NCBI RefSeq assembly: GCF_003097635.1
Contig: NZ_QCZI01000002.1
Span: forward strand, 124,001 to 188,000
Direction of reading: 5' to 3'
DNA length: 64,000 bases
From: Flavobacterium psychrotolerans
GTDB taxonomy: Bacteria; Bacteroidota; Bacteroidia; Flavobacteriales; Flavobacteriaceae
Shown one piece after another: positions 15,131 to 24,926 of the stretch. The notes below the pieces were generated by a model. That model had not been told where the DNA came from. It saw only the letters and a program-made list of their open reading frames with translations, and did not search any database. How positions within the stretch are numbered: position 1 is the stretch's first letter; each line of letters opens with the position of its first letter. Both the position numbers and the translations under genes were made by a program.

Positions 15131-16396
15131 GTCGAAACCGATATCTTTTCTAAAATACATCGTATCAAAATGTAGTTTTTCTATGTTTTGATACGATTTT
15201 TTTATGGCTTCTTGAAAATCATTCCCGTAAGATGTCACAGCCAAAACTCTTCCGCCGTTACTCACTACTTTTCCATTCTCGGTTTTTGTTCCTGCATGAA
15301 AAACGATGGAATCCGTTATGCTTTCAATCCCGGAAATTGCTTTTCCCTTTTCAAAATCTTCCGGATAGCCTCCCGAAACTACCATAATAGTTGTTGCACT
15401 TCTGGAATCAATCTCCAATGAAACTTCATCCAGTTTTTCATTGGCTACAGCCAAAAACAATTCCACTAAGTCCGATTTTAATCTCGGAATAACAACTTCC
15501 GTTTCCGGATCGCCCATTCTTACGTTATATTCAATGACAATTGGTTCCCCTTTTACGTTAATCAGCCCAATAAACACAAATCCTTTATAGGTAATTCCGT
15601 CTTTTTGCAAACCGTCAATCGTAGGTTTCACAATTCGGGTTTCTATTTTTTCCATTAAAACCGCGTCTGCAAACGGCACGGGGGAAACAGCACCCATTCC
15701 GCCCGTATTTAAACCCGTATCACCTTCGCCAATGCGTTTGTAATCTTTGGCGGTTGGCAGGATTTTATAATTTTTACCGTCAGTTAATACAAAGCAACTC
15801 AATTCTATTCCGTCAAGAAACTCCTCAATAACCACTTTAGAACTCGCTTCTCCAAACTTCTCATTTACCAACATGTTTTTTAATTCCTCCTTGGCTTCCT
15901 CCAAATCTTGAATAATCAACACCCCTTTTCCTGCTGCTAAACCATCTGCTTTTAGAACATAGGGTGGCTGTAATGTTTCTAAAAATTGACATCCTTTTTC
16001 TACCGTTTCTTTTGTAAAACTATCGTATCCCGCGGTTGGAATATTGTGTCTTACAAGAAATTCTTTGGCAAATTCCTTACTTCCTTCTAACTGTGCCCCC
16101 ATTTTTGATGGGCCAATAACCGGAATATGTTTTAAATCATTATCATTTTGAAAAAAGTCAAAAATACCTTTCACTAATGGGTCTTCTGGACCAACAACCA
16201 CCATTTCGACTTTTTCTTTAAGGACAAAAGTTTTAATAGACTCAAAATCCGTTGGACTTAGATTTACATTAGTGGCAATAGCATCGGTTCCAGCGTTTCC
16301 AGGAGCGACAAAAAGTGTGGTACAAAGCGGACTTTGAAGCATTTTCCATGCAAAAGCATGTTCTCTTCCGCCAGAACCAAGGAGTAAAATAGTCAT
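15119..16396 (-). CDS. purD: Phosphoribosylamine--glycine ligase
   Basis: A 425-residue GAR synthetase, step two of de novo purine synthesis. It begins MTILLLGSGGREHAFAWK, the family's glycine-rich N-terminus. The ATP-grasp part includes PYVLKADGLAAGKGVLI and GGMGAVSPVP, and IEYNVRMGDPETEVV carries the metal-binding residues. The open frame extends 25 codons upstream to 16471, but that extension would contain the TATTTTTG promoter element at 16451-16458 and matches nothing in the family. The ATG at 16396 is therefore the start. Single-gene unit, convergent with the DUF6341 gene. Confidence 0.95.
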   Translation of the reverse strand: MTILLLGSGGREHAFAWKMLQSPLCTTLFVAPGNAGTDAIATNVNLSPTDFESIKTFVLKEKVEMVVVGPEDPLVKGIFDFFQNDNDLKHIPVIGPSKMGAQLEGSKEFAKEFLVRHNIPTAGYDSFTKETVEKGCQFLETLQPPYVLKADGLAAGKGVLIIQDLEEAKEELKNMLVNEKFGEASSKVVIEEFLDGIELSCFVLTDGKNYKILPTAKDYKRIGEGDTGLNTGGMGAVSPVPFADAVLMEKIETRIVKPTIDGLQKDGITYKGFVFIGLINVKGEPIVIEYNVRMGDPETEVVIPRLKSDLVELFLAVANEKLDEVSLEIDSRSATTIMVVSGGYPEDFEKGKAISGIESITDSIVFHAGTKTENGKVVSNGGRVLAVTSYGNDFQEAIKKSYQNIEKLHFDTMYFRKDIGFDLFS

Positions 16397-16450
16397 TGTG
16401 TTGTTGTTTAGGTTGTTTGGTGCACATGTGTGCTCTAGTGTTGTGAAATG

Positions 16451-16482
16451 CAAAAATAGTTGGTTTTGCATGGAAATGACAA
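16451..16482 (-). promoter_or_regulatory. purD promoter (-33 TTG and -7 TATTTTTG)
   Basis: On the minus strand a TTG (16480-16482) is followed after 21 bases by TATTTTTG (16451-16458). This is close to the Bacteroidota TTG-N19-TAnnTTTG promoter, and it places the 5' end about 50 bases upstream of the purD ATG. Confidence 0.65.
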
Positions 16483-16532
16483 TTAATTTCTAAAAAATTG
16501 CGCATTGATAGTGCTTAGTTGGAGGTATATAT

Positions 16533-16540
16533 TATTTTTG
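16533..16540 (+). promoter_or_regulatory. -7 promoter element for the polysaccharide rightward arm
   Basis: TATTTTTG, a TAnnTTTG match, 20 bases upstream of the ATG of the CapK-like gene, leaving a short leader. Confidence 0.5.
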
Positions 16541-16559
16541 ATAAAAAATTAACCACTCC

Positions 16560-17873
16560 ATGTTGAACCTTTTTAATCTTGCCTTAAAACTAAATGGTTT
16601 CCCCATAGTAAAAGCAAAAAAACAATTGGCTGAAATTTTAGCAGTTTCAGAGGAAGATTATGTCGATTTTTTAGATAAAAAGAAGGCTGAAATTGTTAAA
16701 TTTCATTTGGAAAACAATGCTTTTTATAGAAATTTTATAGGCAAATCTCCCGTTGAAAAGTGGGAAGATTTACCCGTGATGAAAAAGATAAATTTTCAAA
16801 GACCTTTGAACGAAAGACTTTCTAAAGGCTTTTCTGAGGATAATGTATATATCAATAAAACTTCAGGATCTAGCGGCAATCCAATGGTTTTTGCAAAAGA
16901 CAAACCGTATCATGCCTTGATATGGTCAAATATCATACGTCGTTTTGGCTGGTACGGTATTGATTTCAATCATTCCTATCAAGCTCGTTTTTACGGAATG
17001 CCATTGGATTTTGTAGCTAACAAAAAACTTCGCTTAAAAGATTTATTAAGCCACCGCTATCGTTTCAATATTTTTGACCTATCAGATATTGGCTTAGAAA
17101 AAATCATTGGTCATTTTCGGACAAAGAAATTTGATTACATCAATGGTTATACGAGCAATGTTGTTTTGATGGCAAAATATTTAAAAACCAATAATATAGT
17201 TCTTACTAAAATTTGTCCCTCTTTAAAAGTGTGTATTGTCACTTCCGAAATGCTTTTCGAAGACGACAAAATACTGTTGGAGAAGCAACTGGGTGTTCCT
17301 ATTGTTAATGAATATGGAGCTGCGGAACTGGATGTCATTGCTTTTCAAAATCCCGATGGGGAATGGCAAGTTAATGCCGAAACGCTGTTTGTAGAAATTC
17401 TAGATGAAAATAATGCTGTTTTACCTTATGGAAAAGAAGGTCGCATCGTGGTAACTTGTTTGTACAATAAAGCACATCCTTTTATTCGTTATGAGGTGGG
17501 TGATTATGGCGTTCTTGATGAAAAAAGTACCTTAAAAAAACCCATTCTTAAAAAATTAATAGGTCGAACCAGTGATGTGGCCATTTTGCCAAGTGGTAAA
17601 AAATCGCCTGGAATGACTTTCTATTCTATCACCAAAAAGTTATTTGAAGACGAGGGCAATGTAAAAGAATTTGTCATAAAACAAACAAAAAAAGATACTT
17701 TTGAAATCCAATATACAAGTGAAATACCACTTCATGACTCTGAAATTAAGACCATAGAAAAAGTATTTTCAACATATTTAGAACCCAATTTGAACTATGT
17801 TTTTATGAGAAAAGAAATTTTAGAAAGAGGCGCAAGCGGAAAATTAAAACAATTTGTTTCGATGGTGAAATAA
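16560..17873 (+). CDS. CapK/PaaK-like adenylate-forming enzyme
   Basis: A 437-residue member of the phenylacetate-CoA ligase-like AMP-binding superfamily. The phosphate-binding loop KTSGSSGNPM is near residues 100-109, NEYGAAELDV is the adenine-binding motif, and YEVGDYG and LIGRTSDVAILPSG are the hinge regions. Members beside glycosyltransferases are often called CapK and are thought to activate an acyl group for modifying a surface polysaccharide; here this is inferred from context. It is the first gene of a rightward three-gene set with wecB and a GT4 (gap 46 bp, then overlap). Confidence 0.85.
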   Translation: MLNLFNLALKLNGFPIVKAKKQLAEILAVSEEDYVDFLDKKKAEIVKFHLENNAFYRNFIGKSPVEKWEDLPVMKKINFQRPLNERLSKGFSEDNVYINKTSGSSGNPMVFAKDKPYHALIWSNIIRRFGWYGIDFNHSYQARFYGMPLDFVANKKLRLKDLLSHRYRFNIFDLSDIGLEKIIGHFRTKKFDYINGYTSNVVLMAKYLKTNNIVLTKICPSLKVCIVTSEMLFEDDKILLEKQLGVPIVNEYGAAELDVIAFQNPDGEWQVNAETLFVEILDENNAVLPYGKEGRIVVTCLYNKAHPFIRYEVGDYGVLDEKSTLKKPILKKLIGRTSDVAILPSGKKSPGMTFYSITKKLFEDEGNVKEFVIKQTKKDTFEIQYTSEIPLHDSEIKTIEKVFSTYLEPNLNYVFMRKEILERGASGKLKQFVSMVK

Positions 17874-17919
17874 TTTGATGTTGTAAATTACCATTAAAAA
17901 TAAAATTGAAATACTATTT

Positions 17920-19008
17920 ATGAAAATAACACTAGTTGCTGGAGCAAGACCTAATTTTATCAAAATCGCACCCATCATTAAAGCGATTGAAAAAAAGCAG
18001 GCAGAAGGGGCAGATATATCCTATCGTTTAGTACATACGGGACAGCATTACGACAAAAATTTGAGTGATACCTTTTTTGAAGAACTCAAAATTCCTCAAC
18101 CGGACAGCAACTTAGAGGTAAAGAGTGGTTCACAATCGGTACAAACGGCGGCCATAATGGTGACTTTTGAACAGGAATTACTTCAAAACCCTTGTGATTT
18201 GGTAATGGTTGTTGGAGACGTCAATTCGACTATGGCTTGCGCAATTGTAGCAAAAAAACTGAATCTCAAGGTCGCACATGTTGAAGCAGGAATTCGTTCC
18301 GGCGACATGACAATGCCCGAAGAAATCAACCGGATTGTGACCGATAGCATTTCAGATTATTTTTTCACCACCTCAACTTGGGCCAGCGAAAACCTTTTGA
18401 AATACGGCACTGACTCTGAAAAAATTCATTTTGTGGGCAATGTTATGATTGACACCTTACATCAAAATTTGGATCGAATTACAAAACCTGATTTTTGGAA
18501 TAAATTCCAATTGTCACCAGAAAATTATGTCATTCTAACTTTGCATCGGCCATCCAATGTTGATGAAGAACAATCGCTTCAAAAATTATTGCTTGGGATT
18601 GACGCTTTAGCGAAAGACAAAAAAGTACTATTTCCCGTACATCCAAGGACTAAAGCCATATTAGAAAACACTTCATTAAATTTTAACAACATTATTTATG
18701 TGGAACCGCAAGGCTATTTATCGTTTATGTATTTAATTAAAAACAGTTTTGCCGTGATTACAGATTCCGGGGGAATTTCTGAAGAAACTACAGTACTGGG
18801 AATTCCGTGTTTCACGTTACGGGAAAATACCGAAAGACCCGAAACCCAAACTATCGGAACCAATACTCTGGTTGGGATTTCTATTGAAAAACTGGAAGTC
18901 ATATACAATGCCTTTCTTCTAAACGGGAAACGGAAAAGTGGCATACCAGAACTATGGGACGGAAAAGCTTCTGAACGCATTATCTCAATTTTGCTGAACC
19001 AATGCTAG
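17920..19008 (+). CDS. wecB: UDP-N-acetylglucosamine 2-epimerase (non-hydrolysing)
   Basis: A 362-residue cytoplasmic enzyme interconverting UDP-GlcNAc and UDP-ManNAc for surface glycan synthesis. Family signatures: GARPNFIKIAP at the N-terminus, HVEAGIRSGDMTMPEE with the conserved acidic residues, TLHRPSNVDEE, and ITDSGGISEETTVLGIP near residue 285. Length fits the family. Its last seven bases overlap the start of the downstream GT4 gene, which indicates translational coupling. A hydrolysing form (NeuC-type) is less likely given length and motifs. Confidence 0.93.
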   Translation: MKITLVAGARPNFIKIAPIIKAIEKKQAEGADISYRLVHTGQHYDKNLSDTFFEELKIPQPDSNLEVKSGSQSVQTAAIMVTFEQELLQNPCDLVMVVGDVNSTMACAIVAKKLNLKVAHVEAGIRSGDMTMPEEINRIVTDSISDYFFTTSTWASENLLKYGTDSEKIHFVGNVMIDTLHQNLDRITKPDFWNKFQLSPENYVILTLHRPSNVDEEQSLQKLLLGIDALAKDKKVLFPVHPRTKAILENTSLNFNNIIYVEPQGYLSFMYLIKNSFAVITDSGGISEETTVLGIPCFTLRENTERPETQTIGTNTLVGISIEKLEVIYNAFLLNGKRKSGIPELWDGKASERIISILLNQC

Positions 19009-20192
19009 TGGAAGAAATACTCATCATATCCAATTATTACCCACCAGAAAAAGGAGCTGCGGCTAATAGAATTGAACAATTGGCTCTGAAATTGCATCAA
19101 AACAATTACGCGGTTTCGGTAATTTGTCCTTTAGCAAATTATCCAAAAGGTGTCTTATTCCCAGAATATAAAGGGAAATTTTTCATGGAAGAAATCTTGC
19201 AAGACATTAAGGTAAAACGGCTTTGGATTTATCCGAGCAACAGTGCATCTATTTTTATTCGAATAATCTCTATTTTATCGTTTTCTGTCTGCTTATTTCT
19301 GTTTTTATTGACAAAAAAAACTCCAAAAAAAGTGGTGGTTCAATCTCCACCACTATTGCTTTCCTTTATCAGTGTTTTCGTGCTTTCCCTCAAAGGAAAA
19401 AAAATAATTTTGAATGTTTCCGACCTTTGGCCATTAGCAGCAATTGAATTAAAGGCATTGAAAGTCAATTCCTTTTCGCATAAAATGTCCTTGTTTTTAG
19501 AACGGTTCATCTACAAAAAATCCTCTCTTATTTTGGGGCAATCCAACGAGATCACAACACATATTCAACAACTCTTTCCTGAAAAAGAGTGCCATTTATA
19601 CCGCAATTATCCTGACCACCAATTAGATAATTTTGAAGTCGAGACTTCTAAAAGCCCAATCGTAAAACTATTCTATGCTGGATTGTTAGGCGTTGCACAG
19701 GGCGTTTTAGAAGTATGCGAAAAAATAGATTTAGAAAACCTAAATATAGAATTTCATATTTTTGGTGATGGCGCAGAAAAAGTTCAGATAGAAAAATACA
19801 TACAAAGTAATCCTTCTAAAAATATTGTTTATCACGGCATGTTGGAGCGCAATGATTTGATTTTGAGATTGGCTACTTTTGATGTTGCCCTTGTCCCCTT
19901 GAAAACTAGAATTTACGGTTCAGTTCCGTCAAAAATATTTGAATACAGCACTTTAGGCATCCCTATTCTTTATTTTGGTGGCGGTGAGGGCGAAACCATT
20001 GTTAATGAAAACCATTTGGGTTGGGTCGCAGCAGTAGAAAATTTCAATGACTTAAATGCTAAATTGAGAGAAATCTCAAAGATGAAAAAACAAGACGTTC
20101 AATTGATGAAAAAGCAGGTTTATGAGCAATCTAAAACCTATTTCGACCTAGACCTTCAAATTAAAAATTTAATTGAGAAAAATGTCTTTTAG
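19002..20192 (+). CDS. GT4 glycosyltransferase (WbuB-like)
   Basis: A 396-residue GT-B glycosyltransferase beginning ISNYYPPEKGAAANRIEQLA, which is typical of WbuB-type GT4 enzymes. A membrane-associated hydrophobic stretch is present near residues 87-105. The C-terminal sugar-nucleotide part includes FHIFGDGAEK and VPLKTRIYGSVPSKIFEYS. Given coupling to wecB it may transfer a HexNAc such as ManNAc or a derivative to the growing lipid-linked glycan (inference). Its end overlaps the convergent initiating transferase gene by four bases. Confidence 0.87.
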   Translation: MLVEEILIISNYYPPEKGAAANRIEQLALKLHQNNYAVSVICPLANYPKGVLFPEYKGKFFMEEILQDIKVKRLWIYPSNSASIFIRIISILSFSVCLFLFLLTKKTPKKVVVQSPPLLLSFISVFVLSLKGKKIILNVSDLWPLAAIELKALKVNSFSHKMSLFLERFIYKKSSLILGQSNEITTHIQQLFPEKECHLYRNYPDHQLDNFEVETSKSPIVKLFYAGLLGVAQGVLEVCEKIDLENLNIEFHIFGDGAEKVQIEKYIQSNPSKNIVYHGMLERNDLILRLATFDVALVPLKTRIYGSVPSKIFEYSTLGIPILYFGGGEGETIVNENHLGWVAAVENFNDLNAKLREISKMKKQDVQLMKKQVYEQSKTYFDLDLQIKNLIEKNVF

Positions 20193-21556
20193 TAGGCTTT
20201 ATCTTCTCCTTCAAATATATTGATAACGGTTTGTACAATTATTTTTATATCAAGAAGTATAGACCAGTTGTCAATGTAAAAAACATCATATTTTATACGA
20301 TTAATCATGTCTTCATCGGTTTCGATTTCGCCACGAAAACCTCTTACTTGAGCCAATCCAGTGATTCCAGGTTTCACATAGTGACGTACCATATATTTAT
20401 TAATTCGGTGACCGTAGGCTTTGTTCTGTGACCAAAGATGAGGTCTTGGGCCAACTACTGACATATCCCCTAACAAAACATTTAAAAATTGTGGCATTTC
20501 ATCAATGCTTGTTTTCCTCATGAATCTTCCAATTTTTGTTACACGGGGATCGTTTTTTGAAGCCTCCCTTTCTGTAGTTTTATTGATTTGCATTGAGCGA
20601 AATTTATAACAGAAAAATTCTTTTTCGTCTATACCTGGTCTTCCTTGCTTAAAGAAAATTGGCCCTCGGGATTCCAATTTAATTAAAATCGCCAATAACG
20701 GAACCAGCCATGACAATAATCCAAAAATTATTATTAGTGAAAAAACAATGTCAAAAATTCTTTTAAAGACTTTAGTTAAAGGGTCATGGAGAGTTGTTTT
20801 CTGCAAGGAAAGAACTGGAAATAATTCATAATAATCTATTTTTAGATTTTTAGAAAAAATTTCTTTGGTGTCTGGAATAAACTTAATGACTGTATTGTTT
20901 TCATCGGCAAAATCAACCAAATCTTTTAATTGTTCGTTTGTTATTTCGTTTAACGAGCAGTAAATTTCATCCACCTCATTCTCAATTACAAATGGCTTTA
21001 AATCGTCTAACTTCCCTTTAATATTAGCGTTAGATTTTTTGTTAGAGAAATAACCTAAAAATCGATACCCATAATCATTTCGGGTTTCAAAAAGTTCTTT
21101 TAGTCGTATTGCCTCTGGCGTGTAGCCAATGATAACCGCGTTTCTGTAGTTGCTCCCCGTAACAATTCTATATTTTTTTAAATAATAAAAAAGGAGGTAT
21201 TTAAATATGGTTATCAAAGTAAAGCTAGAAACCATGAAGTATGCAATCGCTTTGCCACTAAACAACACCTCCTTTGAAAAAGGGAAAAAAGCAATAATGA
21301 CCAACGAAAACAATATGCCTTGTTTAATTATTTTAGAAGTGATTTCAACCGGTGTGGTAAACCGGTATATGCCATAAAACTTAATAAAAAATGCAATTAT
21401 AACCCAAGCAACGGTTTGATAGACTAAATAATTTACTGGATTTAGGTTTAGTCTTTTTAAAAAATAAAAACACAAAACAGTAATCACCAACAAGTCAAAT
21501 AGAATGCTTATTGGTCTAATATATTTTGAATATCTTCCTGTTCGTGTTCCCGTCAT
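20189..21556 (-). CDS. Undecaprenyl-phosphate sugar-1-phosphate transferase (polyprenol PGT)
   Basis: A 455-residue membrane protein of the WcaJ/WbaP type. It has four to five N-terminal membrane segments (about 15-125), a CoA-binding-like cytosolic region (about 140-240), a further membrane-associated helix near 263-290, and the catalytic bacterial sugar transferase domain with FKQGRPGIDEKEFFCYKFRS, MRKTSIDEMPQFLNVLLGD and SVVGPRPH. It transfers a sugar-1-phosphate to undecaprenyl phosphate and so starts repeat-unit synthesis. It is the last gene of the leftward arm, one base from the UDP-glucuronate decarboxylase gene. The sugar cannot be told from the sequence. Confidence 0.92.
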   Translation of the reverse strand: MTGTRTGRYSKYIRPISILFDLLVITVLCFYFLKRLNLNPVNYLVYQTVAWVIIAFFIKFYGIYRFTTPVEITSKIIKQGILFSLVIIAFFPFSKEVLFSGKAIAYFMVSSFTLITIFKYLLFYYLKKYRIVTGSNYRNAVIIGYTPEAIRLKELFETRNDYGYRFLGYFSNKKSNANIKGKLDDLKPFVIENEVDEIYCSLNEITNEQLKDLVDFADENNTVIKFIPDTKEIFSKNLKIDYYELFPVLSLQKTTLHDPLTKVFKRIFDIVFSLIIIFGLLSWLVPLLAILIKLESRGPIFFKQGRPGIDEKEFFCYKFRSMQINKTTEREASKNDPRVTKIGRFMRKTSIDEMPQFLNVLLGDMSVVGPRPHLWSQNKAYGHRINKYMVRHYVKPGITGLAQVRGFRGEIETDEDMINRIKYDVFYIDNWSILLDIKIIVQTVINIFEGEDKAY

Positions 21557-21557
21557 G

Positions 21558-22541
21558 CTAATAAATGTAACCCGTAAAATCTTTGTGCTCTTCTTTCAAG
21601 AGTTCTTCGGTTGACAATGATTTAAAATAGTCATACGTGATTTTCATGCCTTCACTTCTCGACACTTTTGCTTCCCATCCTAATAAGGCTTTAGCTTTTG
21701 TAGTGTCCGGTTGTCTTTGCAAAGGATCGTTTATAGGCAAAGGGAAATAAACCACTTTCTGGGTTGTTCCAGTTAGTTTTATAATTTCATCAGCAAAATC
21801 CTTGATTGTGATTTCATCTGGATTACCAATGTTTACAGGATAGACATAGTCCGAATGCAACAATCTAAATATCCCTTCTACTTGATCGTCTACATAACAA
21901 AAAGAACGGGTTTGCATTCCGTCTCCAAAAATAGTTAAATCTTCCCCACGCAAAGCCTGACCTATAAAAGCCGGAATTACTCGACCGTCATTGAGTCTCA
22001 TTCTAGGACCATAAGTATTGAAAATCCTAACGATTCTAGTTTCCACACCATGAAAAGTATGGTATGCCATGGTTATGGATTCTTGAAAACGTTTGGCTTC
22101 ATCATAAACTCCCCTTGGCCCAATGGTATTTACGTTGCCGTAATATTCTTCGGTTTGTGGGTGAACCAATGGATCTCCGTAAATTTCAGAAGTAGAGGCT
22201 ATTAATATCCGGGCTTTTTTTACTCTGGCTAAACCCAGAAGGTTATGCGTTCCTAATGAACCCACTTTCAATGTTTGAATTGGAATTTTCAAATAATCGA
22301 TGGGACTTGCTGGGGACGCAAAATGCAGAATATAATCCAATTCGCCTGGAACATGCACAAACTTGGTAATATCGTGATGATAAAACTCAAAATTCTTAAG
22401 TTTGAACAAGTGTTCAATATTTTTTAAATCTCCCGTAATGAGATTATCCATTCCAATAACGAAATAACCCTCGGCAATAAAACGATCGCACAAATGGGAT
22501 CCTAAAAAACCTGCCGCTCCAGTAATAAGTATTCTTTTCAT
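21558..22541 (-). CDS. UDP-glucuronate decarboxylase (UDP-xylose synthase type SDR)
   Basis: A 327-residue extended short-chain dehydrogenase. The NAD-binding GAAGFLGS is at residues 8-15, and the catalytic Ser/Tyr/Lys set is present with STSEIYGDP and Tyr146-x3-Lys150 in YDEAKR. The [14 protein letters not shown] segment and FNTYGPRM strongly resemble UDP-glucuronic acid decarboxylases, which make UDP-xylose (or the 4-keto-pentose). It would supply a pentose to the polysaccharide. A plain UDP-sugar 4-epimerase or dehydratase is less likely. It is followed immediately by the initiating transferase gene. Confidence 0.85.
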   Translation of the reverse strand: MKRILITGAAGFLGSHLCDRFIAEGYFVIGMDNLITGDLKNIEHLFKLKNFEFYHHDITKFVHVPGELDYILHFASPASPIDYLKIPIQTLKVGSLGTHNLLGLARVKKARILIASTSEIYGDPLVHPQTEEYYGNVNTIGPRGVYDEAKRFQESITMAYHTFHGVETRIVRIFNTYGPRMRLNDGRVIPAFIGQALRGEDLTIFGDGMQTRSFCYVDDQVEGIFRLLHSDYVYPVNIGNPDEITIKDFADEIIKLTGTTQKVVYFPLPINDPLQRQPDTTKAKALLGWEAKVSRSEGMKITYDYFKSLSTEELLKEEHKDFTGYIY

Positions 22542-22597
22542 AATTTTTTTTGATAACGTTTTATTTTTGCAAAATAAAGTATTCTATTCAAATATTG

Positions 22598-23737
22598 CTA
22601 ATTATAAAATTTATTTTTTTGTGCAGAATAAATAGATTCTAAGTCTTTTATTTTTTCTAAAATATTAAAGTGCTGTTCAAATGTTTTTTTTGCGTTTGCC
22701 GAAAACTTATCAAATACATTTTTATTTTTTAACAAATTGATTATTTTATTACTGAAGTCAATTATATCATGATCCTCTTTTATCACATAACCATTATAAT
22801 CATCAATAATCAAGTCTCTATTGCCATCGCAATTTGAAACGACACAAGGAATCGCTAATGCTAGACTTTCAATAACAGAATAAGGCAAACCTTCATACCT
22901 TGCGGTTGAAATATACAATTGTGATTTGCTTATTATACTATGTACATCCTTTCTTGTTGTCCAGTCTAATAGAGTAATGTTTTCAGATAAATCAAGCTCT
23001 TTTATCAATTTTTTTACAGATTCGAGCTGACCAGAAACAGGCCCTACACCCATTATAACTAGATAAATTTCTCTAACTTTCTTAACCTCATAAAGTACCC
23101 TAACCATCATTTCAATATTTTTTTGATATGAGGGACGCCCAACGGTGCAAATGTAATTGTCTGGCCAGGTCTTCTCAATAGACAATTTGGAAATCTCTTT
23201 TATTGGTTCAATCGCATTGTTGAAAAGTAATACTTTGTTTTGATTAAAACCTACCTCTTTTAAACCTCTATTCAACTCCGACATTGACGAAGCCAAAAGT
23301 AATGAATTGCCTTTTGAAAAGAGCTTTTCAATGTATAGAAAAACGTTTCTTTTGATTTTATTAGATGTACTTAAAAAAGAAAATGCTTGAGGGGTATACA
23401 ATACCTTAATGCCTGTTAAAGTTCCAATTGATCGACCAATAACTCCGCCTTTAGCACTATGAGCATGTATTAAGTTTGGCTTTTCCTTTCTAATTATCCT
23501 ATATGCTTTCACTATAGAAATAAAATCATCAATAATTGAAATTTCTCTTGAGATTGGAAGCTTATACTCTTTTATGGGATTTAAACTTTTATCATAAAAT
23601 GGATTCATAGTATCACTATTGCCATGAATTATGATATTTTCAAATTCTGACGAATCAATGTTTTCTAAAATTAACCGTAAAGAAACATCAACACCTCCTA
23701 TTGAATGAAGTATATGTACAATTTTAATTTTCGTCAT
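22598..23737 (-). CDS. GT4 glycosyltransferase
   Basis: A 379-residue GT-B enzyme. The N-terminal part has HAHSAKGGVIGRSIG near residue 93; the C-terminal GT4 domain has CTVGRPSYQKNIEMM and the donor-binding ARYEGLPYSVIESLALAIP near residue 285. It adds a sugar to the lipid-linked oligosaccharide on the cytoplasmic side. It overlaps the upstream Wzy/WaaL-like gene by 14 bp. Base composition is clearly more AT-rich than the flanking housekeeping genes, as is common for exchangeable glycan loci. Confidence 0.88.
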   Translation of the reverse strand: MTKIKIVHILHSIGGVDVSLRLILENIDSSEFENIIIHGNSDTMNPFYDKSLNPIKEYKLPISREISIIDDFISIVKAYRIIRKEKPNLIHAHSAKGGVIGRSIGTLTGIKVLYTPQAFSFLSTSNKIKRNVFLYIEKLFSKGNSLLLASSMSELNRGLKEVGFNQNKVLLFNNAIEPIKEISKLSIEKTWPDNYICTVGRPSYQKNIEMMVRVLYEVKKVREIYLVIMGVGPVSGQLESVKKLIKELDLSENITLLDWTTRKDVHSIISKSQLYISTARYEGLPYSVIESLALAIPCVVSNCDGNRDLIIDDYNGYVIKEDHDIIDFSNKIINLLKNKNVFDKFSANAKKTFEQHFNILEKIKDLESIYSAQKNKFYN

Positions 23738-24926
23738 TGACAGTGGGGTTTTTCACGACTAGCATTGCAACAAATATACTAAAAATATAACATCCAAATT
23801 GTCGGTATAAAACATTTTCAACGATAAAAAAGAACAGGATAGACACCAACAATGCAGTTTCAAAAAAATTGTCTTTTACATTATAAAACATTATAAAAAA
23901 AAATCCAAATAAAAGACCCAAACCTATTAAACCTCCTATTAAAAAAAAATCAATAATTTGATTGTGGGAATTAAATTTGATTGTTAAAAAATAATCTCTC
24001 TTCGATGAATTTTTAATATTAGAGCTATAGCATTCTAAATAATTATTTGAAATTTTTTTATAGCTATCAAATCCGAAAAAAAAATTGAATTCATTATTTT
24101 GTAACATTTCTTTTGCACAATTCCAGATGACTATTCTTGGCTCATAATCTGTAGCTTCCTGTAGGGATTTATTAATGTTATCTTTTATAAAAAACCGTTG
24201 TGCAATATTTTTATTTATGAAAAACATGCTCCCCAATAGTAAAATCAATAGAAGGATTGACCCAATTTTTTTGTAAATAGAAATTTTAAAATAGAACAAC
24301 AAATAAACAATTAATACACAAAAAATAGTAAGAATTGACAATCGTGCTGAAATCAATAAAACAAAAACAATCATTACTATTGAATCCGCAATGAAAAGTA
24401 TTTTATGTTTTGGGAATATTTTAATAAATTCAAATGATAAAAAAAAGCCTAAAACAGCCATAAATCCTGCATAAGGTCTTTCTTGTACTAACAAACTATT
24501 AACTTCCTCGGTATTTACAAAAGGTAATTGATGATAGTGATAATAATAATTTCCTATAAAAAAAAATGAAGTTACGACCATTGCATTAATACTGAGCAAT
24601 ATGAAAAGTTTTAATTGCCCCCAGTTTTCAACTTTTTGAAGAACCATTAATAACCAAAGTGTTAAAAAATAACCTTTATATATTAAAAAATCCTCGGTTA
24701 AAGTTTTGAAAAACAAACCTTTTAAAGATAAATAGACGATTAGAAATAACAACATTATTATTGGAGAAAAGAACGTTTCTTTTATCTTGTTAAAAGTCAA
24801 ATCTTTTAAAAAAAGTAATGATATTAAAACTAATATAATATTTGGTATTGCTTGAGAAAACGGTAAAATTAGAATTAATGCGTATAGCAAATAATCAAAT
24901 AAATTTTCTTTAATTTGAGATTTCAT
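23724..24926 (-). CDS. O-antigen ligase/polymerase family protein (Wzy/WaaL-like) 1
   Basis: A 400-residue polytopic membrane protein with about ten to twelve membrane segments and a larger periplasmic loop in the second half. The loop contains FGFDSYK and NSHNQIIDFFLIGG, the His-containing segment often seen in the O-antigen ligase (Wzy_C) family. It would polymerise or ligate lipid-linked glycan in the periplasm. A second member lies two genes upstream, so one is presumably the polymerase and the other the ligase or a repeat-specific enzyme. It overlaps its neighbours by 14 and 17 bp. Very AT-rich. Confidence 0.78.
   Translation of the reverse strand: MKSQIKENLFDYLLYALILILPFSQAIPNIILVLISLLFLKDLTFNKIKETFFSPIIMLLFLIVYLSLKGLFFKTLTEDFLIYKGYFLTLWLLMVLQKVENWGQLKLFILLSINAMVVTSFFFIGNYYYHYHQLPFVNTEEVNSLLVQERPYAGFMAVLGFFLSFEFIKIFPKHKILFIADSIVMIVFVLLISARLSILTIFCVLIVYLLFYFKISIYKKIGSILLLILLLGSMFFINKNIAQRFFIKDNINKSLQEATDYEPRIVIWNCAKEMLQNNEFNFFFGFDSYKKISNNYLECYSSNIKNSSKRDYFLTIKFNSHNQIIDFFLIGGLIGLGLLFGFFFIMFYNVKDNFFETALLVSILFFFIVENVLYRQFGCYIFSIFVAMLVVKNPTVNDEN

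Noticed and set aside
16397..16471. Longer purD start
   Set aside because: The extension contains a -33/-7 promoter and has no family similarity, so MTILLLGSGG is the start.
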